Source: Desulfurispora thermophila DSM 16022
GTDB lineage: Bacteria > Bacillota > Desulfotomaculia > Desulfotomaculales > Desulfurisporaceae
Direction: 5' to 3'
DNA length: 64,000 nucleotides
Assembly (NCBI RefSeq): GCF_000376385.1
Contig: NZ_AQWN01000007.1
Location: 124,001 to 188,000 of the forward strand
Part shown: one piece after another, positions 59,534-64,000 of the stretch
How positions within the stretch are numbered: the stretch's first letter is position 1
How the letters are laid out: every line of letters starts with the position of its first letter
Made by a program: the position numbers and the translations under genes
Notes under the pieces: model-generated
The model's input: only the letters and a program-made list of their open reading frames with translations
Databases searched by the model: none
Told to the model about the DNA's origin: nothing

Positions 59534-62500
59534 GTTCGTAGCCTGCCTATAAGGAATGGAAACCCGGAGTGCCAAATAGTACCGCTAGCAGACACCGGCA
59601 AGTTCGTAGCCTGCCTATAAGGAATGGAAACTGGTTCCCGTAAACGCCGTCAAACCTCTAATCGAAAGTTCGTAGCCTGCCTATAAGGAATGGAAACCCC
59701 ACATGAGGTTTCCGACCGGGTAATTGCACTCAGTTCGTAGCCTGCCTATAAGGAATGGAAACTGGATCTGTTGCGCCCCCAATCCGGACTTGGCCAGGAG
59801 TTCGTAGCCTGCCTATAAGGAATGGAAACGACGCCATCGGCAAGGGAATTTCCGGTACAGAAATGTTCGTAGCCTGCCTATAAGGAATGGAAACCTGGCC
59901 TTGGGCCGGCAGTCCTGACCGTCGCCGGCCTGTTCGTAGCCTGCCTATAAGGAATGGAAACCAGATCCAACCTGTCCCTGTGCTCCTAATACCCTAAGGT
60001 TCGTAGCCTGCCTATAAGGAATGGAAACCCGGCGTGACGGCTGTAACTAACCCGGTGGCGACGACCGTTCGTAGCCTGCCTATAAGGAATGGAAACATGT
60101 CACCTATGAGGGGCTAAAACGGGATATGCGTTGGTTCGTAGCCTGCCTATAAGGAATGGAAACCTGCACTTATATCACCAATCATGCCTGTTGTAAGTGG
60201 TTCGTAGCCTGCCTATAAGGAATGGAAACCCTGCCTAACATTCACCAAACAATCAATCACTTCTTTCAGTTCGTAGCCTGCCTATAAGGAATGGAAACTA
60301 CCATATGACATATATTTCGCGCAACATCTTTCGGTTCGTAGCCTGCCTATAAGGAATGGAAACCCACAATAAGAACAAGGTTCATTTACCTTTGTAGTTT
60401 GTTCGTAGCCTGCCTATAAGGAATGGAAACGCACCCTGTATGGAGGTATCGTATAAATCAGCTTCCTCGTTCGTAGCCTGCCTATAAGGAATGGAAACTT
60501 GGGGTACCCTTCTTCATCGTACCCCGACAGGATTGTTCGTAGCCTGCCTATAAGGAATGGAAACCTGCTATCGGGATTATAACCAAATTCTTCTGCCCAG
60601 TTCGTAGCCTGCCTATAAGGAATGGAAACTATAATATAATAAAATAAATAAAGGAGTGATAATGAGTTCGTAGCCTGCCTATAAGGAATGGAAACAAATA
60701 CCAAATGCGATATAATAAATTGTTAGACAAGTTCGTAGCCTGCCTATAAGGAATGGAAACATTTCTGCAGGTTTGCTTTCTGCAGGTTGGCCCATCGGTT
60801 CGTAGCCTGCCTATAAGGAATGGAAACTCTTTTCCTCCTTTCTCTGCCGCATTTCCCCGGCGGCGTTCGTAGCCTGCCTATAAGGAATGGAAACGGGAAA
60901 TAAAAAAAGCGCTCTAGTGAGCGCTAAGAGTTCGTAGCCTGCCTATAAGGAATGGAAACCTTCCTGCAGGTCAGCACCCTGCAGGTTAGCCTCTCGCAGG
61001 GTTCGTAGCCTGCCTATAAGGAATGGAAACCTCCGGTTTCGGCTAGGGTCAGTGCCCGTGTGCTAGGTTCGTAGCCTGCCTATAAGGAATGGAAACCCGC
61101 CCCTGCCGTGATGTCTTCAGAGCTTTGGGGCAGTTCGTAGCCTGCCTATAAGGAATGGAAACCTCGTGCTCCCGGAAATGGGAAATGTTTCCGGTTTTAG
61201 TTCGTAGCCTGCCTATAAGGAATGGAAACAAAGATACAACGAACTGGAGCTGGACCTGTTGGTTAGTTCGTAGCCTGCCTATAAGGAATGGAAACTTCGC
61301 ATTCTTTGCACCATTTACAATCATCTTCCTCGTTCGTAGCCTGCCTATAAGGAATGGAAACCCAACAAAGCAGGTGCAGGCCTGTTCGTGTCAATACGTT
61401 CGTAGCCTGCCTATAAGGAATGGAAACCCCGCAAGGTGCTTTGCACGACGGCCTTCCGATGCGTCGGTTCGTAGCCTGCCTATAAGGAATGGAAACGTAT
61501 TTGCCCTTGGATAATGTCTATTATGCCACTACTCAGTTCGTAGCCTGCCTATAAGGAATGGAAACCGGATGCACCAGCGCCTTGACCGCTTCGGGCAGTA
61601 CGTTCGTAGCCTGCCTATAAGGAATGGAAACCATTATTTCCCTCCACTTTACGCAGTGCCTCGCTTTGTTCGTAGCCTGCCTATAAGGAATGGAAACCCC
61701 CTACCAGTGGAACCCAACACCATACTTGAACGACATGTTCGTAGCCTGCCTATAAGGAATGGAAACCCATCGGTGGGATGTAGGTGATCAGATCCCCGTT
61801 ATAGTTCGTAGCCTGCCTATAAGGAATGGAAACGGCCTTGAAACGCTGACAGGAGGAAAAGCCAAACTTGTTCGTAGCCTGCCTATAAGGAATGGAAACT
61901 ATCTAACCAACACCGCAAGGCCGTTCGCCATCCAGAGTTCGTAGCCTGCCTATAAGGAATGGAAACAGGCCGAGGGGACCAATACCGATGAATACGTAAT
62001 TTGTTCGTAGCCTGCCTATAAGGAATGGAAACACGCAGGAAGCTACCGGCCATGTTGGATACATCAGGTTCGTAGCCTGCCTATAAGGAATGGAAACCCC
62101 GGACCTGGCTGGCATTAGCACAAATGAAATGAGTTCGTAGCCTGCCTATAAGGAATGGAAACCAATGTTGAACGGGACCGGGCCATCCCGGCCCGGTTGG
62201 GTTCGTAGCCTGCCTATAAGGAATGGAAACAATATTTAATTGTGCCGTCGCGCATAAGCGCAACGGTTCGTAGCCTGCCTATAAGGAATGGAAACCCCTT
62301 TCCTGGCTAGGGTCTGGTTCCACGCTGGCAAGTTCGTAGCCTGCCTATAAGGAATGGAAACACCAACATGCCTGCAGTTCTTTTGGAATGTTTGTTGTTC
62401 GTAGCCTGCCTATAAGGAATGGAAACCTGCACCGCGCCCGCCAGATCAAATTTTCCGCGAGAGTTCGTAGCCTGCCTATAAGGAATGGAAACCTGGAGAG

Positions 62501-64000
62501 GTTGAAAAGCCGCAAGTTCATCATGGCCGTTCGTAGCCTGCCTATAAGGAATGGAAACGCCCAAGCGTCAGAGAAAAGACGGGCCGAAAAGTAGGCGTTC
62601 GTAGCCTGCCTATAAGGAATGGAAACGGGGACGAAAATTTTCTGGATGGTTTAGCTAATGAAAGTTCGTAGCCTGCCTATAAGGAATGGAAACCCGCGAG
62701 CTTCGCCCTTCGACGGCTTTCCAGCCCGGTAGTTCGTAGCCTGCCTATAAGGAATGGAAACCCGGGGACGACCCGATGCGGACCATCGCCGACCTGGGTT
62801 CGTAGCCTGCCTATAAGGAATGGAAACTGCACAAAAGCCACCATGCGAATAGCCTTATTTTCGTTCGTAGCCTGCCTATAAGGAATGGAAACTACCACAG
62901 GAGGCGGTTTTGGTGCAAATCAATCTTACGTTCGTAGCCTGCCTATAAGGAATGGAAACTACTCCTGACAATAGGCTTCTATTGCCAGGTTAATAGCGTT
63001 CGTAGCCTGCCTATAAGGAATGGAAACTGGAAGAAAGCGTCATGCGGACGCTGGCCACCGTGAGTTCGTAGCCTGCCTATAAGGAATGGAAACAGCTGAA
63101 GCGCAGGCACCCGGAGCTGTTCTGCAAAGCGTTCGTAGCCTGCCTATAAGGAATGGAAACTCTAAAAAGACAACTTTTCCTTCTTTTTCGCCCAGCAGTT
63201 CGTAGCCTGCCTATAAGGAATGGAAACTTGAGTACGGCTGCCGTGCGCCTATTGCCGGCGAAGGTTCGTAGCCTGCCTATAAGGAATGGAAACCCTGCTA
63301 CTACCAGCGACATGAGCACTACCCCCATAGTTCGTAGCCTGCCTATAAGGAATGGAAACCCACCGTCCCGGTTTTCAGCGCAGCCAGTCTGATGGTTCGT
63401 AGCCTGCCTATAAGGAATGGAAACACGAGTATGGAAAATAGATTACAAAGATTTTATGAGTTCGTAGCCTGCCTATAAGGAATGGAAACCCGCATCTCCC
63501 TGCATGATTTTCTCGAGCAGTTCCCGTTCGTAGCCTGCCTATAAGGAATGGAAACGGGTGAAATTCAATGGAATCGTAAACTATTCCAACTGTTCGTAGC
63601 CTGCCTATAAGGAATGGAAACCATTCCCCGCCGCCGCCGCAGTCACTTTTGACCAGGGTTCGTAGCCTGCCTATAAGGAATGGAAACTCCTTTCGAACTT
63701 AAATTTAATAGCGAGTTTTGGAGTTCGTAGCCTGCCTATAAGGAATGGAAACAACTTTGGGCGGCTAAAATACTACCAATCGCGGAAAGTTCGTAGCCTG
63801 CCTATAAGGAATGGAAACTGCTTTGAAGTGGATTAACAAACAGTATCCTATTCCGTTCGTAGCCTGCCTATAAGGAATGGAAACCCCCAGTTGTGCAGGA
63901 TGAAATTCCGCTGCCCCAGGGTTCGTAGCCTGCCTATAAGGAATGGAAACCGGCTGGGCCTGGTGCGAATATGCCGACTGCCCGGTGGTTCGTAGCCTGC
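59534..64000 (+). CRISPR. CRISPR array 2 (67 full repeats plus one cut by the window end)
   Basis: Same 30-nt repeat as array 1 (GTTCGTAGCCTGCC ... AAGGAATGGAAAC) with spacers of about 34-41 nt. It begins directly behind leader 2, 179 nt after cas2, and is still perfect at the window edge (repeat 68 starts at 63988), so more units follow. No interruption or degenerate repeat was seen. Orientation as array 1. Confidence 0.98.

Noticed and set aside
60895-60929. Spacer with an AGCGCT/AGCGCT stem that looks like a terminator
   Set aside because: It lies between perfect repeats and is simply a captured protospacer, probably from a viral terminator.
45300-64000. Many open frames with repeating RSLPIRNGN or SIPYRQATN segments in both arrays
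   Set aside because: They are translations of the 30-nt CRISPR repeat on either strand, with no ribosome-binding sites, so no proteins are called there.

Overview
The window reads as a GC-rich, spore-forming Firmicute, most like a thermophilic or sulfate-reducing Peptococcaceae (Desulfotomaculum / Pelotomaculum / Desulfurispora group). Reasons: spoVG, the run ispE - GntR regulator - nucleotidyltransferase - spoVG - glmU - prs - pth, many GTG/TTG starts with strong AGGAGG sites, tungsten-type aldehyde:ferredoxin oxidoreductase, MttB-type methyltransferases feeding a tetrahydrofolate C1 pool, and a type I-B CRISPR system with long arrays. The genus is an inference; no rRNA is present.

1-3500: a Fur-box-controlled Fe(III) ABC importer (lipoprotein, fused permease, short ATPase). 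3568-4196: a HepT/MntA toxin-antitoxin pair on the minus strand. 4300-15181: a histidine-utilisation cluster (hutP, an MtgA-like methyl-THF methyltransferase, hutH, hutI, ftcD, fchA, a sigma-54 activator, hutU). It starts at a textbook -24/-12 promoter and carries a HutP-type attenuator before hutH: two blocks of NAG triplets at an exact 7-nt period, the second running into the 5' arm of an intrinsic terminator. 15728-19282: a quaternary-amine (OpuC-like) ABC importer. 19421-25804: an AOR-family oxidoreductase, two non-pyrrolysine MttB homologues and their corrinoid protein, with a second sigma-54 promoter. Together these would feed formimino and methyl groups into the THF / Wood-Ljungdahl C1 pool. 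An about 0.5 kb GC-rich noncoding repeat family (three large copies plus fragments) fills the gaps of this region.

25901-43834: mixed housekeeping genes: a diguanylate cyclase, a P-loop kinase-like ATPase, an L,D-transpeptidase, small Cys-rich proteins, ispE, a GntR regulator, a nucleotidyltransferase, an ilvA deletion remnant, spoVG, an unusual MCP-like receptor, a FUSC transporter, glmU, prs, pth, an MFS exporter, a PRC-barrel protein and a thioesterase.

43985-64000: a defence island. An internally deleted IS607-like element precedes cas6, CRISPR array 1 (45 full repeats), an Rpn-type nuclease, a broken HEPN gene, the operon cas8b-cas7-cas5-cas3-cas4-cas1-cas2, and array 2 (67 full repeats, running off the window). 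Both arrays use the same 30-nt repeat and near-identical leaders with a promoter and a perfect 12-bp inverted repeat.

The most interesting find is a small minus-strand RNA locus just upstream of cas8b (about 51287-51476). It has its own promoter, a degenerate repeat keeping the last 15 nt of the CRISPR repeat (including the presumed 8-nt crRNA handle), a pseudo-spacer and a terminator-like hairpin. The first 11 nt of the pseudo-spacer match, at 10 of 11 positions, the spacer between the -35 and -10 boxes of the cas operon promoter. It is probably a crRNA-like guide by which Cascade represses its own operon (CreR-like autoregulation).
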